A stretch of DNA of 64,000 bases from Welwitschia mirabilis. Its lineage: Eukaryota; Gnetophyta; Gnetopsida; Welwitschiales. Both the position numbers and the translations under genes were made by a program. The notes beneath the pieces were generated by a model that was given only the letters and a program-made list of their open reading frames with translations, had not been told where the DNA came from and searched no databases. Where the stretch lies: the NCBI GenBank assembly GCA_051453625.1, contig JBOZIK010000001.1, forward strand, positions 152,454,125 to 152,518,124. The letters are read 5' to 3'. Numbering within the stretch: the first letter of the stretch is position 1; each line of letters begins with the position of its first letter. Shown here one piece after another: positions 46,376 to 56,798 of this stretch.

Positions 46376-47951
46376 TGTTGGTAAATCTAGTTTTAATGAT
46401 TCCCCAATATTTTATGTCATTTTGTAAATAGGTCATTAGAAAAAAGTTAGATAATGACAAGTACTAATCAATGACAATACTAAAAGATAACATCTAATAA
46501 AAAGTCTCAGTTGTTAAAATAAAAAATTAATTATCTGAACATGTTTACAAAATGGAAGATTTCTATGGTAAAGATGTCTAGAAAATTAAAGATATCTTTG
46601 GTGAAGAAATCTATAAATTAAAAATTTCACTGATGTATCAGATTTCAATTTACAAGTTAATAGATGACTATCTCATCAAAGATAACTATGCTGAAAGTTA
46701 AAACCTAATATAGATAAAGACACCTACATGTTTGAAGACATTTATACTGAACTAAAAAGGGTAACATAGTTATTTTACAGTTTTCCTAATATTTTATTTT
46801 TCAAGTAAAACTTTTTACATAACATATTCATGATCCTAGAGGGCTAAAGACTATACTAACCAATTTTCATCAATTTTTGGGTAAGTTCACTAAAGATGTC
46901 TATCAAGTGAAGACATCTATCTATTAGTATAAATTCCATAAATTTGAAGATGTCTTAGACTAAGACTCATGTCTATTAAAAATGAAGATGTGTACCTGAT
47001 GCCTAGATGTTTCCTATCCATTACACAATGGTTACAAAGTTTAAATGGCTACTATTTGATATCAAATAGCTAGTTTTTCTTCAATAGTATAAAGGCATGA
47101 CATCACAGACCAGTTGAAAACTTTTGGTACTTCAATGATTATAATTATTTTGTACACAATAATCAAATATTTTATAGATCGAAGAACACATAGGTGATTG
47201 AAACTTCTCATAAAGAATCAAAGTTATCATTTGTAAAGGAGCTTATAGTTCTTACATCTTTTATTTTTAGATCCCTTATCATCACATCATTTGTTAGTAC
47301 TCATGAAAATAATAAGAAGGAACTCAAGTATTCTTTAAAGCCATGCCTTTTAAGCTTATTACTATATTGTATTTGTGGATCTTACATTCTTGAATAATAT
47401 TATTTCTAAATATTCTTATGAGTTTATTTTTGTATTACAAAACTCATTGTAAGACAATCCTCGAACTAGTGTGCATTAAGATTGTGCTTGTGAGTACTCG
47501 TATTATTATAAGGTTAGTAGTGAATCAGAAAACCACTATTTCCCTCAAAGGAAAGAGTGCTTCCTTATGAGGAGATTTTCATTCTTATAAGGTTAAACCA
47601 TTATTTCCTTATAGGGAAGAGAGTGTTGCCTTGTAAGAAGACTTTCATTGTTATAAGATTTGTGATGCACTAGAAAACCACTATTTTCATAAGGATAAGA
47701 GAGTGCTACCTTGTGAGAATACTTTCATTATTGTAAGGTTGGTGGTGTATTAGAAAAGCACTATTTAGTTTTTAGATTAAGAATATTTAGAGATGTGATA
47801 GGAAGCTAATCTCTATGTGTAAATGTACCTAGGATAAGAAACCATGTTATTTTAATAAGAAGTTTATAATTATTCTTTTTTATTTCTTATTAGTCCATTT
47901 TTTTTTGGGATAGAACTCATTCACTCCTCCCCTCTAAGTTTAACCATCCTA
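46376..47951 (+). repeat. Copia LTR shared between elements 3 and 2
   Basis: It starts TGTTGG, directly after a polypurine tract, and ends ATCCTA, directly before a primer-binding site. It therefore serves as the 3' LTR of the left unit and the 5' LTR of the right unit. AGATGTCT and AGACATCT octamers occur (for example AAAGATGTCTA near 46,570 and 46,892; GAAGACATCT near 46,910). Confidence 0.82.
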
Positions 47952-47989
47952 AATTGGTACCAAAGTAGGTACTCATGAAAAGGAGTAAA

Positions 47990-48870
47990 TTCATTACATG
48001 AATAATGGAAGGGGTATCATCCATTAGACCTATGATCTTCAAGGGGTAATTTATAAATGTTGGAATATGAGGATGTGGATGTTCTTATAGTCTTTTTCAT
48101 TTTAGAATTAGTAAAGCAATGAACTTACAAAAACCATAACAAGTGCAATAAAGATAAAAACATATAAATGATGAAGCTTATCCATCTTTCATGGCATTTA
48201 TACATTCTCAAGAAGAAAAAGATGAGATGAAATAAGAATATGAATTAGAAAGTGAAGATGATACAACATGGATCTTTAACAAAGATACAATCTAATTTCT
48301 GAAGAGTTTGTTAAACTACAAAAGGAATTGTATTAAGATGAAAAAGTTACTTCATACTTATGAAGAAGCTCATGAATAAGAAAAGAATTTTTGCAATAAA
48401 TTATCTTCCAAAAACTCATCTCTTAAAGCTGAGATTAGTAAACTAACATGTGATTTAAATAATGTTAGATAAGAACTATTAGATTCAAAGAAAATTAATG
48501 AGAAATTTAGCCAAAGAAACAAGGCATTGAATATCATGCTTGGGCAATAAAGAAGCTCAAATAAGAAAACTAGCTTGGGATACAATGAAGCCTCTACTAG
48601 TACTTCAACATCATTATTTGAAAAATGGAACTATAAGCCAAGGTATGAACATATGATATTTACAAATAATATTATTTGCTATTATTATCATAATATAGAA
48701 CATTATCAATATAAGTACCTAATAAAATTTAGAAATAGGTATTATACTAGCAATGCTAAGAGGACTAATAGAATGGTATAATGTTTTATGTAGGGCAAAC
48801 CAAGAAAAATATGGATATCAAACTTCAAACAAGCTCTTTTAGCTCAAAAATAACTTAGAGAAATAAAGAA
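47990..48870 (+). pseudogene. Copia element 2 gag relic
   Basis: N-terminal SSIRPMIFKG corresponds to 'PP.FdG'. A coiled-coil-like run (SLKAEISKLTCDLNNV) leads to ALNIMLGQ and TSLGYNEAS, as in plant Copia gag. The zinc knuckle (48,677-48,718) reads CYYYHNIEHYQYKY: the spacing is CCHC, but the second and last Cys are now Tyr. Open from 48,575 to 48,781. Confidence 0.75.
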
Positions 48871-48880
48871 GCATACTTGA

Positions 48881-48925
48881 TACATTGACAGTGAATGTTT
48901 AAGGCACATGACAAAAAGGGAAGTG
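48881..48925 (+). pseudogene. Copia element 2 protease active-site remnant
   Basis: YIDSECLRHMTKRE matches the Copia 'YlDSGCSrHMTG' box, with Gly to Glu and Ser to Leu changes, both single transitions. The active-site Asp is kept. Confidence 0.75.
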
Positions 48926-48959
48926 GGTAAAGGTAAAATTCAGTAAGAAAAATACTATT

Positions 48960-49690
48960 TTAACTGAATGACCATTAGGTCTCTTACAACTAGATATTAT
49001 TAGTCCTCCATCTATAGAAAAATTAGATAAGAAAAAGGTTTTATTTAATATTTATGGATGATATTTCTCAATTTACATGGGTAGCCTTCCTTACACAAAA
49101 GAATGAGGCATTTAATGCTTTTTCTAAGTTATGCATTAGGTTATAGAATTAAAATGGATACAGAATCAAAATGATAAAAAGTGACAATGGCACATAATTT
49201 AAAAATGCAATGTTTAGAGAGTTTTATTAGAAGTTTAGCATTATACATTAATTTTCTACTCCAAGTACTCTCCAACAAAATAGAATGGCTAAAAGAAAAA
49301 ACAAGGTACTCAATGAAATGAAGAGAATAGTGATGCATGAGAAAAAGGTATCATATCATTTATGGATAAAAGCTATTAATACAAATTGTTATGTTTCAAA
49401 TAGATTTTTGATAAGGGAATTTATTTCTAAGATTTCTTATAAATTATATTCTTGTAATAAAACTTCGATAAATTACTTTTACATCTTTGGATCAAAATGC
49501 TTTATTTTGAATGAAAAGAATAATTTAAGAAAGTTTGATTCAAAAATTAATAAAGAATTTTTTTCAAGGATATTCCATAATCAGTAAGGTTTATAGGGTC
49601 TACAACAATAGAACCCATGTAGTTAAGGAAACTACAAATGTTAAAATAAATGATATTGACTCGATTTCTATGAGTGTAAAAGATGATTAT
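48960..49690 (+). pseudogene. Copia element 2 integrase relic
   Basis: LLQLDIISPPSIE marks the core start, IKSDNGT (SDNG at 49,180-49,191) the second catalytic Asp. The open run 49,285-49,587 has MAKRKNKVLNEMKRI (canonical 'vaERKNRtL.EMaR', so the catalytic Glu is Lys at 49,291-49,293), KAINTNCYVSNRF and IFGSKCFILNEKNNLRKFDSK. Integrase joins element DNA to the host; here the DDE triad is broken. Confidence 0.88.
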
Positions 49691-50059
49691 ACTCTTGTAC
49701 GGATTAATTAATCATCTAGCCATCTACAAGTTAAGTTAGATAGTGAGGAGGAAAAAGAAAAAACAAAAAGGAAAAATCATTCAACCATGATTATACTAAA
49801 GAAGAGATACTCTATTAGCAATGTTATAAGTAGTTTATATGAAGGTATTCAAGCTAGAAGTCATACTAAAGAATTTTATGATTATATAGCATATATTTCA
49901 CAAGTTGAATCAAAAACTTTTAAAGAAGCTAAAAATGATAAACATTGAATATTTTCTATGCAAGAAGAGCTTAATAATTTAAAAGATGTAATGTTTGAAA
50001 CATCACTTTAAGATCTTCCAATAGATCTATTATTGGCACTAAGTGGGTTTGTAAAAATA

Positions 50060-51130
50060 AGACAAATAAACATAACAATATAATTAGGAATAAAGTAAGA
50101 GTAGTGAAAAGGATACAACCAATAAGAAGGACTTAACTTTGAAGAAACCTTTGCTCTAGTATCTTGTATGGAATCAATAAGAATGCTTCTAGCCTTTGCT
50201 TATATAAAATGATTCAAACTTTATCAAATGAATATTAAGAGTGCATTTCTAAATAGAAAACTTCAAGAAGAAGTGTATGTTGAGGAATTATATGGTTTCA
50301 CTAACTTTTACAAATATGATAATATTTACAAAGTAAAAAGGACTCTATATGATCTCAAATAAGAATCTAGATCTTAGTATGAGAAACTATTAGGTTATCT
50401 TATTGAAAATGGTTTCAAATGAGGTACATTAGATGTGAATTTATTTATTAGAAAATATTTTAAANNNNNNNNNNNNNNNNNNNNNNNNNNNNNNNNNNNN
50501 NNNNNNNNNNNNNNNNNNNNNNNNNNNNNNNNNNNNNNNNNNNNNNNNNNNNNNNNNNNNNNNNNNNNNNNNNNNNNNNNNNNNNNNNNNNNNNNNNNNN
50601 NNNNNNNNNNNNNNNNNNNNNNNNNNNNNNNNNNNNNNNNNNNNNNNNNNNNNNNNNNNNNNNNNNNNNNNNNNNNNNNNNNNNNNNNNNNNNNNNNNNN
50701 NNNNNNNNNNNNNNNNNNNNNNNNNNNNNNNNNNNNNNNNNNNNNNNNNNNNNNNNNNNNNNNNNNNNNNNNNNNNNNNNNNNNNNNNNNNNNNNNNNNN
50801 NNNNNNNNNNNNNNNNNNNNNNNNNNNNNNNNNNNNNNNNNNNNNNNNNNNNNNNNNNNNNTATTTATTAGAAAATATTTTAAATACTTTATTATTATTT
50901 AAATTTATGTAGATGATATTATTTTTGGTGCTACTAACGAATCCTTATGCAAGAGATTTACTAAAATGATGTAGGATGAGTTTGAAATGAGTCTTATAAG
51001 AGATGAGAAACTTCTTGGGCTGTAAGTTATCCAACATAAATAAGGTAATTTTATTTCACAAGCTAAATATATTAAAAGCTGGCTATTCAAATATGATTTA
51101 TAGGATTACAAAGGCAAGGATAATCCTATG
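50060..51130 (+). pseudogene. Copia element 2 reverse transcriptase relic
   Basis: FKLYQMNIKSAFLN carries motif A with its catalytic Asp changed to Asn (50,231-50,233). EEVYVEELYGF and TLYDLK follow, then after the gap IYVDDIIFGATNESLCKRF with an intact YVDD (50,906-50,917). IKLDKDEND and YRSMIGRLLYLTTSRLNIM continue into the connection region. Several Gln and Trp codons are stops. Inactive. Confidence 0.9.
50465..50861. other. Assembly gap (397 N) with overlapping flanks
   Basis: The 23 bases before the gap (TATTTATTAG to TATTTTAAA, 50,442-50,464) are identical to the 23 bases after it (50,862-50,884). The protein reads LFIRKYFK on both sides and continues to IYVDD with normal Copia spacing only if the gap is removed. 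Confidence 0.92.
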
Positions 51131-51179
51131 AATCAAAACATCAAATTGGACAAAGATGAGAATGATAAGAAGGTAGATT

Positions 51180-51830
51180 AAAATTTATATAGAAGTATGA
51201 TTGGTAGACTATTATATCTTACTACTAGTAGACTAAATATTATGTTAAGTATATGGATTTGTGCATGTTATTAAAGTGATCCTAGAGAATCACATCTCAT
51301 AGATATAAAAATAATTTTTATTATTTAAAAGATACTAGTAATTGAGGCCTTTAGTACTCAAAGGATTCTTACCTTAATCTAGCAGGATATGGTCATGCAG
51401 ATTTGGAAGGATACAAAGATTATAGAAGAAGAATAAGTGAAAATGCTTCTTTCTTAGATAATTCTTGATTAATTGGACTAGCAAAAAGTAAAACTCAACC
51501 ATTTTATTAATTGCTGAGGTTGAGTACATTAGTACTAAAATTTTTTGTGCTCAACTACTATAGATGAAGAAAATGTTGAAAGATTTTGGACTCTTCATGA
51601 AAAGAATTTCCATTTATTTTAATAATAAAAGCATCATGAATATATCAAAAAAATCCTATTTAGCACTCAAGAACCAAGAACATAAAGATCTGGCATCACT
51701 TTCTTAGAGAACATATTAAAACAAGTATATTACAATGCAATATATCAATATAGATGATCATCTTGCAGATGTGTTTATAAAACATCTAAGTGTTAAAATA
51801 TATGTAAATATCTATAGGAATTTGAGGATT
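51180..51830 (+). pseudogene. Copia element 2 RNase H relic
   Basis: After YRSMIGRLLYLTTSRLNIM come SDPRESHLI, then broken frames with the equivalents of 'GysDaDyaG', 'KQ..valStaEaEy' and 'H.RTKHI..R.hF.R'. The last reads approximately HQEPRT.RSGITFLREHIKT near 51,665-51,725. NLRIRPCPNR at about 51,815-51,845 ends pol and is the point where element 1 resumes similarity. Frameshifts are frequent. Confidence 0.75.
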
Positions 51831-52019
51831 AGGCCTTGCCCAAATAGGTAAGTTAATATGTAATATATTTCAAATTTCCAACTTCACATTTTAATTATCT
51901 TATGAATTGAGATTATAGTTACATGTAGTGGTAAAAGTTAAATTATGTGCTTATTATTTACTTTTCTAAAGTGTTATTATTATGATTCTAGTAATCATAA
52001 AATATTTTGATGTTTTTGA

Positions 52020-52165
52020 AAATTTTATTGTAGACATCTTTAGTTTTATAGATTTCTATTATAGAGATGCCTTTAGATTTGCAGACATCTTGGAAGTATA
52101 TGTCTTGAGTTTTACAGACATCTTGAAAGGTCAAGCATCCTACTAAAAGACATCTAAAAAGGTTT
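52020..52165 (+). repeat. Internal AGACATCT/AGATGTCT-type octamer cluster of Copia element 2
   Basis: TAGACATCTTTAG, GCAGACATCTTGG, ACAGACATCTTG and AAGACATCTAAA occur within about 130 bp, between pol and the extra ORF. Element 1 has the same kind of cluster at 30,160-30,415. Confidence 0.7.
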
Positions 52166-52409
52166 TGATCCTTTTTATTTAGAAAATGAGACATCAAATC
52201 TCATTTCAAGTCTCTAGTTGATAGGGTTTTCTCTTATAAGATTTATTAGGGTTAATTTTATTAGATTTTATTATCAAGCCATCTTGGATTTATGAGACAT
52301 CTTCATAGCAAGCAAGATAAGGATTTTTCTTTGCACAAGTGTACATTTTCATTATTTCTCATGTTTTAGCTGATTTTTCATTTATATTATCCATAGTTAT
52401 TTTAAAATG

Positions 52410-54230
52410 ATTAGAAGAAAGTCAACTAGTACTTCAAGAGGCTAAGAAAAAGCTTTAGAGCATCAAAGATCATAGTATGAGCTTCAGTTCTATCACGAGG
52501 CAGTATCCAAAAGACATAGAAGTTGAATAAGAAATTCTATTATTGCAAAAACACAAATATCAGATTGTGGTTCCTTTTTTATAGCTTGGTTGAAAAATGA
52601 TTATCCAAATAGACTAAAGTATTATAGATTCTATTGTGAGAGAGTTCTATGTCAACATTCATGAAATTGATGATAACATAAATGCCTTTCAAACTCAGGT
52701 TAGAGGTACTTAATTGCATATAATTCCTAGTTTTGTTAATTCATTATTTGATATAAATAAATCCAATTTTTCTTAGTTGTATGTGCATTCATTTAAAGAG
52801 ATTTTTACTTCTAGAGCTGTAAATGCATCACAAAGAAATATGAGTAATTTTTAACGTAGATACCCTAGAATGACTATTGTGAAAAATATAGAGAGGAAAT
52901 GTATGATTTTAGATGTCTTTATTATTAGTTTGATTATATTTTATAATATTCTAGTTAGATAAGGTAGTTATATCTATTATAAGCCAATGCAAACTTTTAT
53001 TGTGTTTTGTTTTCTCACTGGCCTAAATATTGATTTGGGTTTTATATTGTGTATGAATATTGTCTCTTTATTTCACAAAGTTCAGAATTTGGATTATCCT
53101 TATCTTATTAATTCAATCATTAATAGTGCTAGTATTTCTATTTCTTAAGTTAACCTTATTTACCAGAAAAAACCTTTAGCTGAATTTAATAAGAAACTAA
53201 GACTGCTAGTGTTACTAGATAAAGGAACAAGTAGGATATCTTTATGGTTTTAGAGATATTATTCTACTATTATTCATACTTATTTATTAGTAATAATGGG
53301 GTTAAAGTTAATAGCTAAAATGATGAAAAAATTTGGCAAAACTTTAATGAGGCTAAAGAAAAATAGGTCTATAGCTAGCAAGGGTGAGGTACTAATAGAG
53401 AGCTAGGAATTCATGAGGACTCCCACATGATTAGATTCAAAAGAGAAAACAGAAGAAGCAAAAGCACCTATAGCTTCACATGGCATACATTATAACTTTA
53501 GTAGAGTAGCTGGTGGTGATTCTATAGAGGAATCACCAACAGATAAGGCACAGACTCAAGGGGAGTACTAGGATTTCATAAAGGCATAGGTTCAAGGAAA
53601 CAATAAGCTTTTAATCCATCATAGTAGAAGTAGCAATAGTAGGAAATAGAGGTTGAGAGATTGGATGTATAGCATTTTATCTTTCATCATCCACATCATA
53701 AGGTTTGAGTTCACCATCCTACCCAGCCATCATCATCTTCTAGACCCTCTTCACCATCACACCTACTATCTCCACCTCCATTGTATATACCATTATCACA
53801 CCATCTCATATTAATCCTATTTAGATGTCACCTTTTTCTACTATTTAATTACCTCCATTCTTCACAGAGGCCACCACTACTAGCTTTTTTAAGATGTTCA
53901 TCACTTCTCAAATGTATTAACATATAAGGAGATAGGACCATGAGGGTCTAGGAAAGACATATTAGTGTCCTTTTAGGAGGTGCCATACTACACTACCCAC
54001 TTTCTCCTCATCCTAAACCCAACAAACCTCCACCACCTATGACAATGATAATAACAGTAACAAAGAAGGTTAAGACATACCTTATATGAGTGACTCTGTT
54101 CTTAGTGATTAGATCATTTTCTCTACTATAGGGAGGAGTTTTGAAAAATTAGTAACAAATTAGTTGCATTAATTTGGGCACATCTATTTTAATCTTGAGA
54201 ACATTATATTGGACATGAAGTAGTTATCTA
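52410..54230 (+). pseudogene. Post-pol extra ORF of Copia element 2
   Basis: It runs from KSTSTSRG and YELQFYHEAV, through SFKEIFTSRAVNASQRN, IISLIIFYNILV and GLNIDLGFVLCMNIV, to a basic segment KKFGKTLMRLKKNRS, and ends in a Pro/Ser-rich, then acidic tail. Same protein as in element 1 (30,690-32,560), with different stops. Predicted mostly helical; no signal peptide seen. Function unknown; it may correspond to the env-like ORF of Sirevirus-type elements. Confidence 0.65.
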
Positions 54231-54279
54231 TGAGATGTTGAATTGAATCCTTGAGTGACATCATTACTTACTAATGATT

Positions 54280-56798
54280 TGTCATGTCCAAATTTTTAAA
54301 GGTCTAAAGATTTAGCCTAATTAGTTAAGTGAAAACTAATTTGAAATAAATTTATTGTTATGGAGTCCACTAAGCTAATTACTATATTCTGTATTTGTTA
54401 TCTTATTATTGAGATGTGATTACTTGTGAAAATTTGTTGTGTTGTAATTTTAAGTGTTTTCTTTCTTATAACAGCCATAATTAATAATATTTTCTTGGTT
54501 ATTTAATTATAATCTTTAGTGGATAAATTAGTAGCTAAATTACTAGTTAAATTAGTGGCTAAATTAGATGCTAAACTAGTGGCTAAAGTAGTGGTTATAT
54601 TATTACTATTATTATTATTTTTGTAATTGTTGTATTTAAATACCATGATTAGTATATTTTCTTATTTCTTATTTTTGTGCATGCAAAAAGACTCTTGTAA
54701 TGATTATAATTTTTGATATGCATTATGCTAGTTTATTTTAATATTTTATTTAAGTATTACATGCTAAGTAATGCTTATAATTATGATGTTGCACTTTTCT
54801 TTTATTTAAAATTTATTCATTATGAAAAATATTTTTTTACATGGCTATTAGAATTACTTACTAAGTGACTTGTCTTAATTCTTCATCATATAATTTCAAG
54901 TAGTGGAATGTTGAATATTTATTATTTATTATTATGATGAAATATTAATGCACCCAGTGGCCAGAAAGGGTAATGGTTAGAGATTATAGAATCCTTACCA
55001 CCTTTTTTTCATGATGATGTCTCTTTATATTCTTGTGTTACTTGATATTATTACACACTCTTACTATAAATAGGACATCCTTCTTCTCTTATTTTCATAT
55101 CTTTGAGAAATAATTTGTTATTTAATGTTGACAATTTTAAAACTTGGAGCTTAAAGAGCATTATAGTCTTAGAAGTTTTCAAGTGTTCATCTAATTTTGA
55201 TTACGGATCTAAGATAATTTCTTTAATTCTTGTATTATTCTAGCATATTCATTTCATTTCTTAGATTTTTAAATCATCTTTTATTCTCGCATTTTTGTAT
55301 GATTTAAGGTTTCATTTATTTCTTGCATGGTCTTTATCTCTTACATCTTTAAATAGTTTTTTATTCTTATATCTTATATGGTTACATTATTGGATATTTT
55401 TAATTTCTTGTATCAAACCTCTTCTTGCATTTTTAATTTTTATTTTTATTTTTTTAACTGAGTTTTATAAATTGGCCTTTTAAGTCATCTTAAGCTTGTC
55501 TTGTGTTGGCCACTAACCATGACTTGAGATTATTAAATAAGAGAATTAAAACTAGTTAGAGTAACTAGTTATTTAAACTTCAAGGAGTATACTCTCTAAA
55601 GGGAGTCTCAAGGCCATCAAACAAAACCTCTAAGAAGAAAAGGGAAAATGTGATCCAATGTACCATTTATCCCGCTTGGTTATATGCAACTGGATTACTT
55701 AAAGTTATTGTGAAATAATAGTAAAGAAGATAATTTGAAAATGAGGTCTGGGTCACATCTTGCATTATTTTAGCATAGCATCTTGGACTATTTTGACAGT
55801 ACATCTTGGAATATTTTGATAATACATCTTGGATTGTTTTAGTAGTATATATTGATCTATTATTATACTTTTTGAACTATTTTACTTTTTGAATTATTTT
55901 ATTCTACATCTTGGATTATATTTGGCATTACACTCTTGAATTATTCTGACTATACAGCTTAGATTATTTTGGTAATGCATCTTGGATTATTATGGCTATA
56001 CGATCTTGATCATATCTTTAGATTATTTTGCCAGTACATTCTTGGTTATGTATTGGATCATTTTGACATTGCATGCTTGGATTATTCTAACTATACATCT
56101 TAGATTATTTTGACAATGCAAATTGGATTATTTTTGTAATGCATCTTGGATTGTCTTGGTAGTACATCTTAGATATTCTTGTAATTCCTTATTTTTTACT
56201 TGGAAACTCTATACCTATCTATTCCTTGTTGTGGGCCATACTGGGAACTATGGAGGTTACAACTCTTACACATTACTTGCATGTGTAAGACCCACTACAA
56301 ATGATAGTACAAACTGGATGTTATCTATATGTTTTATTTTGTTGCATGAATATTACTTGAAGGACCTTGTGTGTTTTAGATCTTTATAATAATTGTTATG
56401 ATATTAGTATTATACTTGAGTTTACCTTAGAAATAAAGAACTATTTATTTGCTCTTATATAAAAATATTAAGTGTGTTTATCCTTTTTTCTTACAAAAGT
56501 TACTTCAGAAATGTATTTATGTATGAATATTATAAAATCATGAATAATGACATTTCACTCTTAGAAATTTGTCTATACAGTTCACTCTTCATACATGTGC
56601 ACATTTAAAATACCTTACAAAAATTTTATTAGGCTATTATAGCAAATTTAATTCTTAGTTATAGATGATTCTTATTAAGAACTAAACTTTGATTAAGATA
56701 TTACATTAGTCTTATATCCAATTAGATCAACTTAGCATAAAACATGGGTGTTTCATTTTGATATTAGAATATTTAGTTGTAAAAAGTTAGACATTACA
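54280..56798 (+). repeat. Long (2.5-kb) Gypsy-type LTR
   Basis: It begins TGTCATGTCC and ends GACATTACA, which is the inverse complement of TGTAATGTC, so the LTR has near-perfect short inverted ends. A primer-binding site follows directly. The start falls inside Copia element 2, whose alignment with the other copies stops exactly here, so this is an insertion. The length and initiator-Met primer site suit the Del/Tekay chromovirus branch (inference). The 55,740-56,170 part is rich in repeated CATCTTGGATTATTTTG-like units. Confidence 0.75.
55740..56175 (+). repeat. Tandem-like ~30-40-bp repeats (CATCTTGGATTATTTTGGTA) inside the Gypsy LTR
   Basis: TACATCTTGGAWTRTTTTG-like units recur about a dozen times at irregular spacing (for example near 55,800, 55,825, 55,980, 56,095 and 56,140). 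This resembles the repeated portion found in long LTRs. Confidence 0.65.

Larger units (their letters stand above)
47952..54279 (+). mobile_element. Copia element 2 interior (gag-pol plus extra ORF), 3' LTR absent
   Basis: The primer site TGGTACCAAAGT (47,955-47,966) is followed by gag, protease, integrase, RT, RNase H and the post-pol ORF, in Copia order. Many stops and frameshifts are present. The element is interrupted at 54,280 by a Gypsy-type LTR, before its own 3' noncoding region and LTR. Organisation and sequence match element 1, so it shows what element 1 lost. Confidence 0.85.
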
